DNA of 64,000 bases, taken from the NCBI GenBank assembly GCA_964636405.1, contig CAZWSI010000010.1, forward strand, positions 1 through 64,000, in the 5' to 3' direction. Below are positions 32,549 through 40,386 of this stretch, in pieces. Within the stretch, counting starts at the first letter, position 1, and each line of letters starts with the position of its first letter. The position numbers were made by a program, and so were the translations under genes. A model generated the notes under the pieces. That model was not told the origin of the DNA, did not search any database, and worked only from the letters and a program-made list of their open reading frames with translations. The DNA comes from CAZKGE01 sp964636405 (GTDB lineage: Bacteria; Bacillota; Clostridia; Christensenellales; CAG-138).

Positions 32549-33760
32549 TTACGCCTCGCTTTCCGTAGAGTTGGGAGCCGCTTCCTCCGCCGGCGCGGCG
32601 GCGGGGGCGAGCGCCGCGTTCACGTCGCCCAGGCTGTTTTTCCGGCGGCGGGAAAGCAGCTCGCGCATGAGCAGCGCGAACGCGCTGAGGTAAATGATCA
32701 CCGCGATGATGATATCGATGATCTCACGCACAAATTCCGGCTGCATCGCGTCGCCGCCCACCTGAATATACGAAATGAACAGCCCCGCAAAGATGGTGCC
32801 GACGGGGTGCGAGGAGGCCAGCAGCGCCACCGGGATGCCGTTAAAGCCCATGGGCAGGAGGGATTTAAGCAGCACGTACTGCCCTGTGCCCGCAAGGAAA
32901 TACAGTCCGCCGCCAACGCCAGCGAGCGCGCCCGCGATGACCATGGAAAGTACGATGTTCTTTTTCGCGTTGATACCGGCGTATACGCTCGCGTTGCGGT
33001 TGTAGCCGCAGGCCTTCAGCTCGTAGCCGAAGGTTGTTTTGCTTAAAATGACCCATATGGCCAGCGCAAAGAGCACCGCGATAAAGATGCTGATGTTCAT
33101 ATAATTGGAATCCAGCAGCTTATCCAGCCCCAGCTTGGGCATGATGGCGGCGGGATTGGCCGTATGCAGATCGGCCGTGCGGTCCATCTGTGCCGCGCCC
33201 CAGAACTTGGCCAGCATCATGGGCATGTTGGAGATCATGAGATTCACAAAGAAAAGCGCGAGCCAGTTGAACATGATGGCCGTGATGACCTCGTTTACGT
33301 TGAACAGCGCCTTAAACAGGCCGGGGAATATGCCCCAGATCGCGCCGCCCAGCATGGCGAAGAACAGGCAGACAAACCAGGGCAGTTGAAACTGGATGGC
33401 GCAGGACAGCGCGCAGAACGCGCCAATGGTATATTGCCCCGTCGCGCCGATGTTGAACAGCCCCGTCTTGAACGCAAAGCCCACCGAAAGGCCCGTCATA
33501 ATAAGGGGTGCGGCCTGATAAAGGACTTTGGCGAGCTTGTCGGTCGCGGAGAAGCCCGTAAACAGGATGCGGGTGAAGCCGTAGAACGCGTGCCCCGGGT
33601 CGAGCGCAAGCAGCAGCGCGAGCCCAAAGAGCAGGCCGATCCCGATGGAGATGAGCGACGCGGAGATTCCAACGGGAAGCAAACGCTTTCCCGACGCTTT
33701 GCCTTGCTTACGCGCGTTGACGTTACGGCTGCTGACGTTACGGCTGCTGACGTTAGGCAT
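32549..33760 (-). CDS. ABC transporter permease, nucleoside (BMP) type, subunit 1
   Basis: A 403-residue permease of the NupP/YufP type. Visible motifs: FNIGATGQYTIGAF, NEVITAIMFNWLA, and CGYNRNASVYAGIN. The N-terminus carries a short internal duplication (VSSRNVSSRNVNARK), encoded by two copies of a 15-bp repeat at 33719-33755, that is not part of the family. A 25-residue Ala/Glu-rich tail follows the last helix. The ATG at 33758-33760 overlaps the ATPase gene by 8 bp. It forms the membrane channel with the second permease. Confidence 0.92.
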   Translation of the reverse strand: MPNVSSRNVSSRNVNARKQGKASGKRLLPVGISASLISIGIGLLFGLALLLALDPGHAFYGFTRILFTGFSATDKLAKVLYQAAPLIMTGLSVGFAFKTGLFNIGATGQYTIGAFCALSCAIQFQLPWFVCLFFAMLGGAIWGIFPGLFKALFNVNEVITAIMFNWLALFFVNLMISNMPMMLAKFWGAAQMDRTADLHTANPAAIMPKLGLDKLLDSNYMNISIFIAVLFALAIWVILSKTTFGYELKACGYNRNASVYAGINAKKNIVLSMVIAGALAGVGGGLYFLAGTGQYVLLKSLLPMGFNGIPVALLASSHPVGTIFAGLFISYIQVGGDAMQPEFVREIIDIIIAVIIYLSAFALLMRELLSRRRKNSLGDVNAALAPAAAPAEEAAPNSTESEA

Positions 33761-35305
33761 GCTGGCGCACCTCGCTTTCACTTTGCTTTTTCGCGCCGGC
33801 CATATAGAGGCCAAGCTCGCCGATGCTGGTGGTCTTGGGGTCGAACTCGCCCACAATCTCGCCCTCGTACATCACGAGAATGCGGTCGGACACGTTCATC
33901 ACCTCATCCAGCTCAAGGGAAACGAGCAGCACCGCGCGCCCCGCGTCGCGCTGGGCCACGAGCTGCTTGTGGATGTACTCGATCGCGCCCACGTCCAGCC
34001 CGCGCGTGGGCTGCACGGCAACAAGAAGCTGCGGGTCCTTGTCGACCTCGCGCGCGATGATGGCCTTTTGCTGATTGCCGCCGGACATGCTGCGCGCCGG
34101 GGTATCGGGGCCCTGCCCGCTGCGCACGTCGTATTGGGCAATGAGCTTTTCGGCGTAGGCGCGCACCTCGGGCTCTTTGATAAAGCCGTTGCGTTGGAAT
34201 GCAGGCTCCCAATAGCGCTGCAAAATGAGGTTTTCCATCAGCGTATAGTCCAAAACGAGCCCATATTTATGCCGATCCTCGGGGATGTGGCTCATGCCGA
34301 GCTTGCTGCGCACGCGGATGGGGGCCTTTGTGATGTCGTGCCCCAGCAGGGTGGTCTTCCCCGCGCTCATTTTATCGAGCCCGGTGAGCGCGGAAACAAA
34401 CTCGCTCTGCCCGTTGCCCTCGATGCCCGCGAGGCACACGATTTCGCCCGCGCGCACCGTAAAGGACACATCCTTGACGGCGTTGTTTTTGTGGAGCTTG
34501 CTGGGCACGGTCACGTGCTCCACGCGCAGCACCTCCGCGCCGGGGGAAGCGGGCTTTTTATCGACCTCAAACTCCACGTCGCGGCCGACCATCATGCGGG
34601 AAAGCTCGTGCTTGGAAGTATCCTTGATTTCGACCGTCCCAATGCACTTTCCCTTGCGCAGCACCGTGCAGCGGTCCGCCACGGCCATGATCTCGTTAAG
34701 CTTGTGCGTGATAAAGAGGATGGATTTGCCCTCTTTGGTAAAGCCGCGCATGATCTCCATGAGCTCGTCGATCTCCTGAGGAGTGAGCACAGCCGTGGGN
34801 NNNNNNNNNCGAAAATGAGGATCTCATTGTCGCGGTAGAGCATTTTCAATATTTCCACGCGCTGCTGCATGCCGACGGATATGTCCTCGATGCGCGCGTC
34901 GGGTTCAATTTTGAGGCCGTATTTCTCGGAGAGCGCGAGCACCTTCCGCCGGGCCTCGCGCTTTTCAAGAAAGCCGAGCTTGTTGGGCTCAACGCCCAAA
35001 ATGATGTTTTCCAGCGCTGTAAACACCTCCACCAGCTTAAAGTGCTGGTGCACCATGCCGATGTGCAGCGCAGTGGCGTCGTTGGGGTCGCTGATTTTCA
35101 CAACCTCGCCGTTTTTTTTGATCACGCCCTTTTCCGGCTGGTACAGCCCGAAAAGCACGCTCATAAGGGTGCTTTTCCCCGCGCCGTTTTCGCCGAGCAG
35201 CGCGTGCACCTCGCCCTGACGGAGCTGAAGCGTCACATTGTCGTTGGCCTTGATTCCGGGGAATTCCTTGGTGATATTCAGCATTTCGATGACGTATTCG
35301 CTCAT
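33753..35305 (-). CDS. ABC transporter ATP-binding protein, nucleoside (BMP) type, interrupted by assembly gap
   Basis: A double-ATPase subunit of the RbsA/NupO type, about 515 residues once repaired. The N-terminal domain has Walker A GENGAGKST and an LSV-type signature (ISVGMQQR); the C-terminal domain has GIEGNGQSE and the signature SMSGGNQQK. Ten Ns at 34800-34809 replace the start of the first Walker B motif (ILIF[D-E]PTAVLTP). The two halves are in different frames as written. Restoring the expected Asp-Glu-Pro needs 5 nt rather than 10, and that brings them into one frame, so this is an assembly artefact and not a pseudogene. The start at 35303-35305 has GGGAAGGGA upstream. Confidence 0.9.
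34800..34809. other. Assembly gap, 10 N
   Basis: Ten Ns in the Walker B codons of the ATPase gene. The missing sequence is most simply 5 nt, because the flanks read ILIF-G... and ...PTAVLTPQEID. Confidence 0.97.
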
Positions 35306-35368
35306 ACCGTGTTCCCTTCCCAGTCTGTTCGGATTCAAAACGGGCGCTCCAAATCCGCAGAATGATAC

Positions 35369-35401
35369 AAAAGAGGGGCGGGCTTGGTGCCCAGCCCCTC
35401 T
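35369..35401 (-). terminator. Partial terminator between BMP lipoprotein and transporter genes
   Basis: On the minus strand AGAGGGGCTGGGC / GCCCGCCCCTCT with a 5-nt loop, followed by TTTTG. It lies between the binding-protein gene and the ATPase gene, probably giving a higher level of the lipoprotein than of the membrane parts. Confidence 0.75.
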
Positions 35402-35424
35402 CGTAAGGCTTCGCTATTGATTGT

Positions 35425-36489
35425 TTAGCCCTGGTAATCGACCGCGATGTCCACGGTGGGCGCAACGTCGATTGCGGAGGAGATGGCGAGCGCGCCGCTC
35501 TTAATGTCCGCAAAGAGCTTGTTGTACTCGTCCACGGTGAAGGTGGAGAAGCGCCAGGCTTCCGCGTTGGTGGGCAGACCGACGCAATCCTCGACCGCGC
35601 CGAGCTTCGTCTCGGTGCCGGCGTAGGCGGCGGGCCAGGTGCCGTTGTTGTTGTAGAGCTCGGTGAGCGCGATGATGACGGAGGGGGCCAGCGCCTTGAC
35701 GGCGGAGGTCACAAACAGCTCGGACTCGCCGGACTGGTCACGGTCCACGCCGATGACCTTGGCGCCCGCTTCCTCAGCCGCGGCCAGGGTGGAGAGGTAG
35801 ATGCCGCCGCCGCAGGAGAAGATGATCTCGGTGCCCTCGGTGTACCAGCCCGCCATCTTGGTCTTGATGTCGTCGCCAGGGCCGAAGGAGCCGCAGTACC
35901 AGTACTTCATGTCGATCTGATCAACAATGCCCAGCTCCTTGGCCGCGTCGTTGACGCCCTGCACAAAGCCGTAGCCAAAGCGAACGACCGCGGGAACGGC
36001 CATGCCGCCCAGGAAGCCCAGCTTGGTGTAGCCGTCCTTGACCGCCGCGTAGCCGGCGAGGTAGCCAGACTGATCCTCCTGATAGGTGATCAGCGCGGTG
36101 TTGGCCGTGGGCGGGGCGGACATGTCGGCGGTTGCGACGTCGAGCACGAGGAACATGATCCCGGGGTTATCGGATTGCACATTGACGATGGCTTCCCCAA
36201 ACATGTAGCCGGGGCAGACGACCGTCTTGGCGCCCTTTTTGATGGCGGTCTTGATGGTCTCTACACGGGCCTCGTTGCTGTCCTCGGAGGGACGATAGTA
36301 GTTGTAGGTTTTGCCGTTTGCTTCCGCGTACTCGACAACACCTTCCCAGGCGCCCTGATTAAAGGACTTGTCGTCGATATTGCCAACGTCCGTAATCAGC
36401 GCGATCTCGTAGGTCTCCTTCGGCGCGCAGGCGGAGAGAGCCGCCAGCACAAAGAGAAGCGACAAGAGAATGGCAAGAATTTTCTTCAT
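35425..36489 (-). CDS. BMP-family nucleoside-binding lipoprotein
   Basis: A 354-residue substrate-binding lipoprotein (BmpA/PnrA/NupN type). The signal peptide ends in LSAC (Cys21). The family motifs ALITDVGNIDDKSFNQGAWEG, EDQSGYLAG and VIGVDRDQ are present; PnrA-like proteins bind purine and pyrimidine nucleosides. TAGGAGGAA precedes the ATG. It is the first gene of the importer, with a terminator between it and the ATPase. The link to downstream thymidine kinase suggests thymidine or deoxynucleosides among its ligands, which is inference. Confidence 0.94.
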   Translation of the reverse strand: MKKILAILLSLLFVLAALSACAPKETYEIALITDVGNIDDKSFNQGAWEGVVEYAEANGKTYNYYRPSEDSNEARVETIKTAIKKGAKTVVCPGYMFGEAIVNVQSDNPGIMFLVLDVATADMSAPPTANTALITYQEDQSGYLAGYAAVKDGYTKLGFLGGMAVPAVVRFGYGFVQGVNDAAKELGIVDQIDMKYWYCGSFGPGDDIKTKMAGWYTEGTEIIFSCGGGIYLSTLAAAEEAGAKVIGVDRDQSGESELFVTSAVKALAPSVIIALTELYNNNGTWPAAYAGTETKLGAVEDCVGLPTNAEAWRFSTFTVDEYNKLFADIKSGALAISSAIDVAPTVDIAVDYQG

Positions 36490-36518
36490 GGTATTTCCTC
36501 CTATTATGTTTGCGCCGC

Positions 36519-36540
36519 GCGTTCACACAGCGTTCACACA
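36519..36540. repeat. Tandem 11-bp direct repeat next to the BMP promoter
   Basis: Two perfect copies of GCGTTCACACA in direct tandem. They cover the predicted transcription start of the nucleoside-importer operon, so they are a candidate operator. Confidence 0.7.
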
Positions 36541-36568
36541 ATTCTAACATACCTGCCCAGATTTTCAA
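36541..36568 (-). promoter_or_regulatory. Sigma-A promoter of the nucleoside-import operon
   Basis: TTGAAA, 16 bp, TAGAAT on the minus strand, 52 bp upstream of the BMP start. No purine riboswitch was recognised between promoter and gene. Confidence 0.7.
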
Positions 36569-36690
36569 ATAGCTTTGCGTGGGTTTTCATAATATATTTG
36601 CGCGGCATTTGCAAAAACGCCCGGATTTGGGCCAAAATTCGCGTTATTTTTTGTCGCGGGGAAAAACTTGCCAGGCGCGTCAATTTTCTG

Positions 36691-36720
36691 TTGACTTTCC
36701 AAAGGGGGCGCGCTTATAAT
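36691..36720 (+). promoter_or_regulatory. Sigma-A promoter of rpsU
   Basis: TTGACT, 18 bp, TATAAT, 53 bp upstream of the rpsU start. Confidence 0.8.
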
Positions 36721-36772
36721 GTCACGTAGCGTCTTCTTGCAGGAAGGATTGCAAAAGAGGGGAGGGAAAGAA

Positions 36773-36943
36773 ATGGAAATTCGTGTCGGAGAGAACGAAT
36801 CCCTGGAAAGCGCCCTGAAGCGATTCAAGCGCAAGTGCGCCCGCAGTGGAGTCCTCGCGGAAGTTCGTCGCCGCGAGCACTATGAAAAGCCCAGCGTGAA
36901 GCGGAAGAAAAAGGCTGAAGCCGCCAGAAAGCGCAAATATTGA
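36773..36943 (+). CDS. rpsU: Small ribosomal subunit protein bS21
   Basis: The 56-residue ribosomal protein S21, which sits near the anti-Shine-Dalgarno end of 16S rRNA and helps initiation. The sequence EIRVGENESLESALKRFKRKC, then REHYEKPSVKRKKK with a basic C-terminus, is diagnostic. The ATG at 36773 follows GGGGAGGG; an in-frame upstream ATG at 36719 lies in the -10 region and is not used. It has its own promoter and a strong terminator. Confidence 0.97.
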   Translation: MEIRVGENESLESALKRFKRKCARSGVLAEVRRREHYEKPSVKRKKKAEAARKRKY

Positions 36944-36951
36944 GCAAAATG

Positions 36952-36980
36952 CCGTCCCGGTAAACCGGGACGGTTTTTTT
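36952..36980 (+). terminator. Intrinsic terminator of rpsU
   Basis: A perfect 10-bp stem CCGTCCCGGT / ACCGGGACGG with an AA loop, followed by seven Ts. Confidence 0.92.
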
Positions 36981-37104
36981 ATACGTTGCGCATGCCCGAG
37001 AAGGCTTCCGTCGGCGGCCCGGTTGAAAAACGACGTCTACCGACGGCCGGCACGGCCGTATTTTTCCCCACTGTTCGACATACCCATAATACGGGGTGAG
37101 CGCG

Positions 37105-37350
37105 GTGTTGGATAAGATGACGTTTTCGGAGCTCCGGCGCAAGGAGGTTATCAACGTTTGCGACGGGGCGCGGCTGGGGCTTGTGTGCGATTTGGAGCTG
37201 GACGCGTGCAACGGGAAGATTCTCGCGCTCATCCTGCCCGGGCCGCCGCGCCTGTTTGGGCTGCTTCGGGGGGAGCAGGAGCTCGTTGTGCCGTTCTGCC
37301 GCATAAAAAAGCTGGGCGAGGATGTGATTTTGGTGGAAATCATTCCATAG
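37105..37350 (+). CDS. YlmC/YmxH-type PRC-barrel sporulation-associated protein
   Basis: An 81-residue protein with a PRC-barrel fold: MTFSELRRKEVINVCDGARLG, then LVCDLELDACNGKILALILPG, and VVPFCRIKKLGEDVILVE. The YlmC/YmxH family is conserved in spore formers and is linked to sporulation, though its molecular role is unclear. Several starts are possible (GTG 37096, GTG 37105, TTG 37108, ATG 37117). I prefer GTG 37105 because GGGGTGA lies 5 nt upstream. GTATTTT and CATACCCA, 14 nt apart at about 37060-37086, loosely fit a sigma-E promoter, which would agree with a sporulation role. Confidence 0.85.
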   Translation: MLDKMTFSELRRKEVINVCDGARLGLVCDLELDACNGKILALILPGPPRLFGLLRGEQELVVPFCRIKKLGEDVILVEIIP

Positions 37351-37353
37351 ATA

Positions 37354-37362
37354 TGGTATAAT
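37354..37362 (+). promoter_or_regulatory. Extended -10 promoter of nrdR-pgeF
   Basis: TGGTATAAT, an extended -10 element, 36 bp upstream of nrdR; no good -35. Confidence 0.6.
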
Positions 37363-37397
37363 TTTTTATCTATTGTACCAAATGGAGGGGTTTTGCA

Positions 37398-37859
37398 GTG
37401 AAATGCAGGTATTGCGCCAGCGTGGACAGCAAGGTTATCGATTCAAGGCCCACCGAGGATGGCAGCGCCATCCGCCGCCGCCGGGAGTGCATCCAGTGCG
37501 GCAAGCGGTTTACCACCTATGAAAAGGTGGAGGATCTGCCCATCATGGCGGTCAAGCGCGACGGCCGCCGGGAGCCCTTCGATTCGGACAAGATCCGCAA
37601 CGGCGTGCGCAAAGCCTGTGAGAAGCGCCCCATTGCCGCCGCCGTGCAGGACAAGCTGGTGGATGATATCTGCCGCGAAATTTACGGCACGCTCGAATCG
37701 GAGATCTCCACCACGAGCATCGGCGAAATCGTGATGAAGAACCTCAAGAACGTGGACGAGGTTGCGTACGTGCGCTTCGCGTCCGTTTACCGCGAGTTTA
37801 AGGACACGCAGACCTTTATGGCCGAGCTGCAGCGCCTACTCGACGAAAAGCAGTCATGA
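37398..37859 (+). CDS. nrdR: Transcriptional repressor NrdR
   Basis: The 153-residue NrdR repressor switches off ribonucleotide reductase genes when dATP is high. An N-terminal zinc ribbon with Cys3, Cys6, Cys31 and Cys34 binds NrdR boxes, and an ATP-cone domain follows from about residue 48 (VKRDGRREPFDSDKIRNGVRKA). GTG at 37398 is preceded by GGAGGGG. It overlaps the next gene by 4 bp. No ribonucleotide reductase is in the window. Confidence 0.97.
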   Translation: MKCRYCASVDSKVIDSRPTEDGSAIRRRRECIQCGKRFTTYEKVEDLPIMAVKRDGRREPFDSDKIRNGVRKACEKRPIAAAVQDKLVDDICREIYGTLESEISTTSIGEIVMKNLKNVDEVAYVRFASVYREFKDTQTFMAELQRLLDEKQS

Positions 37860-38710
37860 CGCTTTCCTCCGATTTTGCGCGGCTCTACGCGGGCCTTCCG
37901 CGCGGCTATACCTATACGGAAACGCCCGGCGGCGTGGGCCTGTACCGTTTTCCCGCGCTTTCTGCCGTGGCGGGCCTTACGCACGGCTTTACGGCGCGCA
38001 CGGGTGGCGTAAGCGAAGGCTGCTACGCCTCGCTCAACCTCAGCTTTACCCGCGCGGAGGAGCGCGAAAGCGTGCTGCGAAACTTCGGCATCTTCTGCCG
38101 CGAGGCCGGGCTTGACGGCGCTTCGCTCGTGCTGGACGCCTATGAGCACGGCGCGAGCGTTCTCCGCGTGGATCGGGCCGATTGCGGCCGGGGCTACACG
38201 CGCGAGCCGCTCCCTCCCTGCGACGGGATCATTACAAACGATCCCGCCGTTACGCTGGTTACGGGCCACGCCGACTGCATGGCGTTTTACGCGGTCGATC
38301 CCGTCCGCCGCGCGCTGGGCCTCGCGCACGCGGGCTGGCGCGGCGCGCTCGCGCGCGTGGGCGTGAATTTAATCAATCAAATGCGCGGAGCGTACGGTTG
38401 CGCGCCCGAGGATATCATAGCCTGCGTGGGCCCCTCGCTGTGCCAAACGCACTTCGAGGTGGACGAGGCTGTGGCGGATTCCTTTTGCGCCGCCTTTCCG
38501 GGCCTTCCCTGCCGTGAAACGGGCAAGCCCGGCAAGGCGCATATCGATTTATGGCTGGTCGCGGCTGCGCAGCTTCTGGAAGCGGGCCTCAGCCCCGCGC
38601 GCATTTCGCTTTCCGGCGTGTGCAGCTATGAGGACGAAAGGCTCTATTCCTACCGCCGCGAGCGTGGCAAAACGGGCTGCATGGTGGCATATATGCGGCT
38701 CGACAGCTGA
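37856..38710 (+). CDS. pgeF: Laccase-domain purine nucleoside phosphorylase / peptidoglycan editing factor
   Basis: A 284-residue YfiH/LACC1-family protein (also called PgeF). Conserved metal and active-site motifs are TGHADC, LAHAGWRG and VGPSLCQTHFEV. Members act as purine nucleoside phosphorylase or adenosine deaminase; in E. coli PgeF removes mis-incorporated L-Ser from peptidoglycan precursors. The ATG overlaps the nrdR stop codon (ATGA), and the nrdR-yfiH arrangement occurs in other Clostridia. Confidence 0.93.
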   Translation: MTLSSDFARLYAGLPRGYTYTETPGGVGLYRFPALSAVAGLTHGFTARTGGVSEGCYASLNLSFTRAEERESVLRNFGIFCREAGLDGASLVLDAYEHGASVLRVDRADCGRGYTREPLPPCDGIITNDPAVTLVTGHADCMAFYAVDPVRRALGLAHAGWRGALARVGVNLINQMRGAYGCAPEDIIACVGPSLCQTHFEVDEAVADSFCAAFPGLPCRETGKPGKAHIDLWLVAAAQLLEAGLSPARISLSGVCSYEDERLYSYRRERGKTGCMVAYMRLDS

Positions 38711-38746
38711 AAGTACGGCAAATTTGCGGCTTTTTCCCGCCCCGAA

Positions 38747-38776
38747 TTGACAAGGGGCGGGCGCGTTATGTATAAT
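38747..38776 (+). promoter_or_regulatory. Consensus sigma-A promoter of the PpiC-type lipoprotein
   Basis: TTGACA, 18 bp, TATAAT. Both hexamers are perfect. It lies 53 bp upstream of the start. Confidence 0.88.
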
Positions 38777-38828
38777 GCTTTCGTTTGACTATATCCGATT
38801 GGAAACAGAGAGGAAGCGTATCCTTATT

Positions 38829-39962
38829 ATGAAACGCACAAACATGACTTGCCTCGTTCTTATCCTTGCGTTCGCGCTGGCTGTCTGCGCGGGCTGCGCG
38901 GGCGACAAGCCCGCCGCCAAGGTGGGGACGGAGGAGATAAAGGTCTCCCATCTCGAAAATCTGTACAGCGGCAACGCGGGCAATGCCGGCTATTACGGCT
39001 ACAGCACCGAAACGGCGGAGGATATCGAGACGTATCAGGATTATCTGCTCGATTCCCTCATTTCGAGCGAGGTAAAGGCGTACAAGGCGCGCGAGGCGGG
39101 CTTGACCTTGACCGACGAGGAGCAGACGCAGGCGCAGAAGGACGCGGACGCGGAATTCGACGAATTCTATCAGCAGTTTGCCGACGCGGCGAAGAATTCC
39201 GGCGCGACCGATGTAAACGCGTACGCCAACAAGCTTCTTACCGATACCCTTTCGAGCAACCGCACAAGCATCCGCAAGCTGAAGGAGGATTTTCTTTCTT
39301 CGGCGATCGACAGCCTGCTTGTCAGCAAGCACAAGGAGCAGCTGCTTGCGGACGTAACGCCCACGGCCGAGGAGATCAAGACCATGTACGACGAGGAGCT
39401 GGCCAAACAGGAAGCGCTTTTCGGCGCGACGCCCTCGTCCTACTTCACCTATGAAACCTACTCCCTCTACGGCTACACGGCCATGCCGCTCTATATCCCC
39501 GAGGGCTTCTTCTACGTGCGCAACATCCTTGTAAGCGACGAGACGCTTGCCGGCGAGATCAAAGCCAAGCTCGACGCGGGCGAGGATTTTGAAACGCTCC
39601 TTGCCGAGTATAACGAGGATTCGGGCATGGAGAGTGAAACCTATGCCGACGGCTACATCGTAGGCGAGGGCTCGAGCCTTGACGAGGCGTTTCTCAAGGC
39701 CGCGCTGCTGCTGAAAAAGGAGGGCGACGTATCCGAGCCAACAAAGTCCTCCTATGGCTACCACATTATCAAGCGCATGGGCGACGTGCCGGCGGGCCCC
39801 ATCGACTACGAGAAGCTTCAGGAGAGCTTTGCGGCGTACGCAACCTCCCTCTTTAAGGCGGAATACTACGCCGAGCTCGTTAACGGATGGATGGCCGAGG
39901 ACATCGTGACCCGTTATCCGGAGAACTACCGACATATCGGCAAGAGCGCTCTGGAGGGCTGA
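38829..39962 (+). CDS. PpiC/SurA-type peptidyl-prolyl isomerase lipoprotein
   Basis: A 377-residue exported foldase of the PrsA/SurA group. The signal ends in CAGC (Cys23), a weakly canonical lipobox. Residues 30-220 form a helical SurA-N-like region (KVGTEEIKVSHLENLYSG, many charged helices). The parvulin domain near 230-330 has VRNILVSDETLAGEIKAKLDAG, DFETLLAEYNEDSGME, and SYGYHIIKR. The protein would help exported proteins fold at the outer face of the membrane. The ATG at 38829 is preferred to an upstream in-frame start in the -10. A 30-residue membrane peptide gene follows 7 bp downstream. Confidence 0.9.
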   Translation: MKRTNMTCLVLILAFALAVCAGCAGDKPAAKVGTEEIKVSHLENLYSGNAGNAGYYGYSTETAEDIETYQDYLLDSLISSEVKAYKAREAGLTLTDEEQTQAQKDADAEFDEFYQQFADAAKNSGATDVNAYANKLLTDTLSSNRTSIRKLKEDFLSSAIDSLLVSKHKEQLLADVTPTAEEIKTMYDEELAKQEALFGATPSSYFTYETYSLYGYTAMPLYIPEGFFYVRNILVSDETLAGEIKAKLDAGEDFETLLAEYNEDSGMESETYADGYIVGEGSSLDEAFLKAALLLKKEGDVSEPTKSSYGYHIIKRMGDVPAGPIDYEKLQESFAAYATSLFKAEYYAELVNGWMAEDIVTRYPENYRHIGKSALEG

Positions 39963-39969
39963 TGGATCA

Positions 39970-40062
39970 TGAAGAAGGGCGTGCGCATCCTTTGCCTCAT
40001 ACTTGTGGCGGCGTTGCTGTTTAGCACGGTTGCCGCGCTCGTTTTCGCCTTGATCGGCTGAC
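39970..40062 (+). CDS. Short single-pass membrane peptide (30 residues)
   Basis: An ORF of 30 codons that reads MKKGVRILCLILVAALLFST and then VAALVFALIG. Two or three basic residues precede one transmembrane helix. GGAGGG lies 11 nt upstream of the ATG at 39970. It starts 7 bp after the PPIase stop and is followed 28 bp later by a terminator, so it is co-transcribed. Its form is like the small DUF4044-type membrane peptides of Bacillota; that name is only a resemblance. Confidence 0.65.
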
Positions 40063-40090
40063 GATGCGTTTGCGCGGACGAAGCAGTACG

Positions 40091-40118
40091 GCCCGGCGGA
40101 TTATGCCGGGCTGTTTTT
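40091..40118 (+). terminator. Intrinsic terminator
   Basis: GCCCGGC / GCCGGGC with a 7-nt loop, followed by TGTTTTT. Confidence 0.85.
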
Positions 40119-40386
40119 AACTTACAAAACAGGCGTTTTGACCTGTTGAGCAAGTCATATGCTTTTTTTCTGCCCGCGCAACCGCCGCTTGAGCCAAAGG
40201 CTGGCCGTGCGCCGCTTTTTCAACCATCGCTCGATTGCGCGCGCGCGTCCGCGCATGGTATGGTAGGAGGCGAGAAAGCGCAAGAGCCGCACGGGGCCGC
40301 GCATGCGCGGCGGGCCGGGGCTTGATTGAAACAATGCGCCAGCGCCGCGAAAGCGGCGCGGCGGGACGGAGAAGGGGAGGGTATTT
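40119..40386 (+). other. Gene-free region upstream of the ABC exporter
   Basis: This stretch, with the terminator just before it, leaves 324 bp without a supported gene. It holds a T run at 40161-40169, several GC-rich palindromes (CCGCGCATGCGCGG near 40297) and no clear promoter. A basic 49-codon ORF exists on the minus strand (40155-40304) but has no ribosome site. Confidence 0.6.

Noticed and set aside
33753..35305. Frameshifted pseudogene
   Set aside because: The frame change is located exactly at the 10-N gap and disappears with the expected 5-nt filling.
36490..36720. Purine riboswitch before the BMP operon
   Set aside because: The conserved purine aptamer core is not present; only a promoter and a short direct repeat were seen.
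40155..40304. 49-codon basic ORF on the minus strand
   Set aside because: No Shine-Dalgarno before either ATG, and its high Arg/Lys content is expected from GC-rich non-coding DNA.
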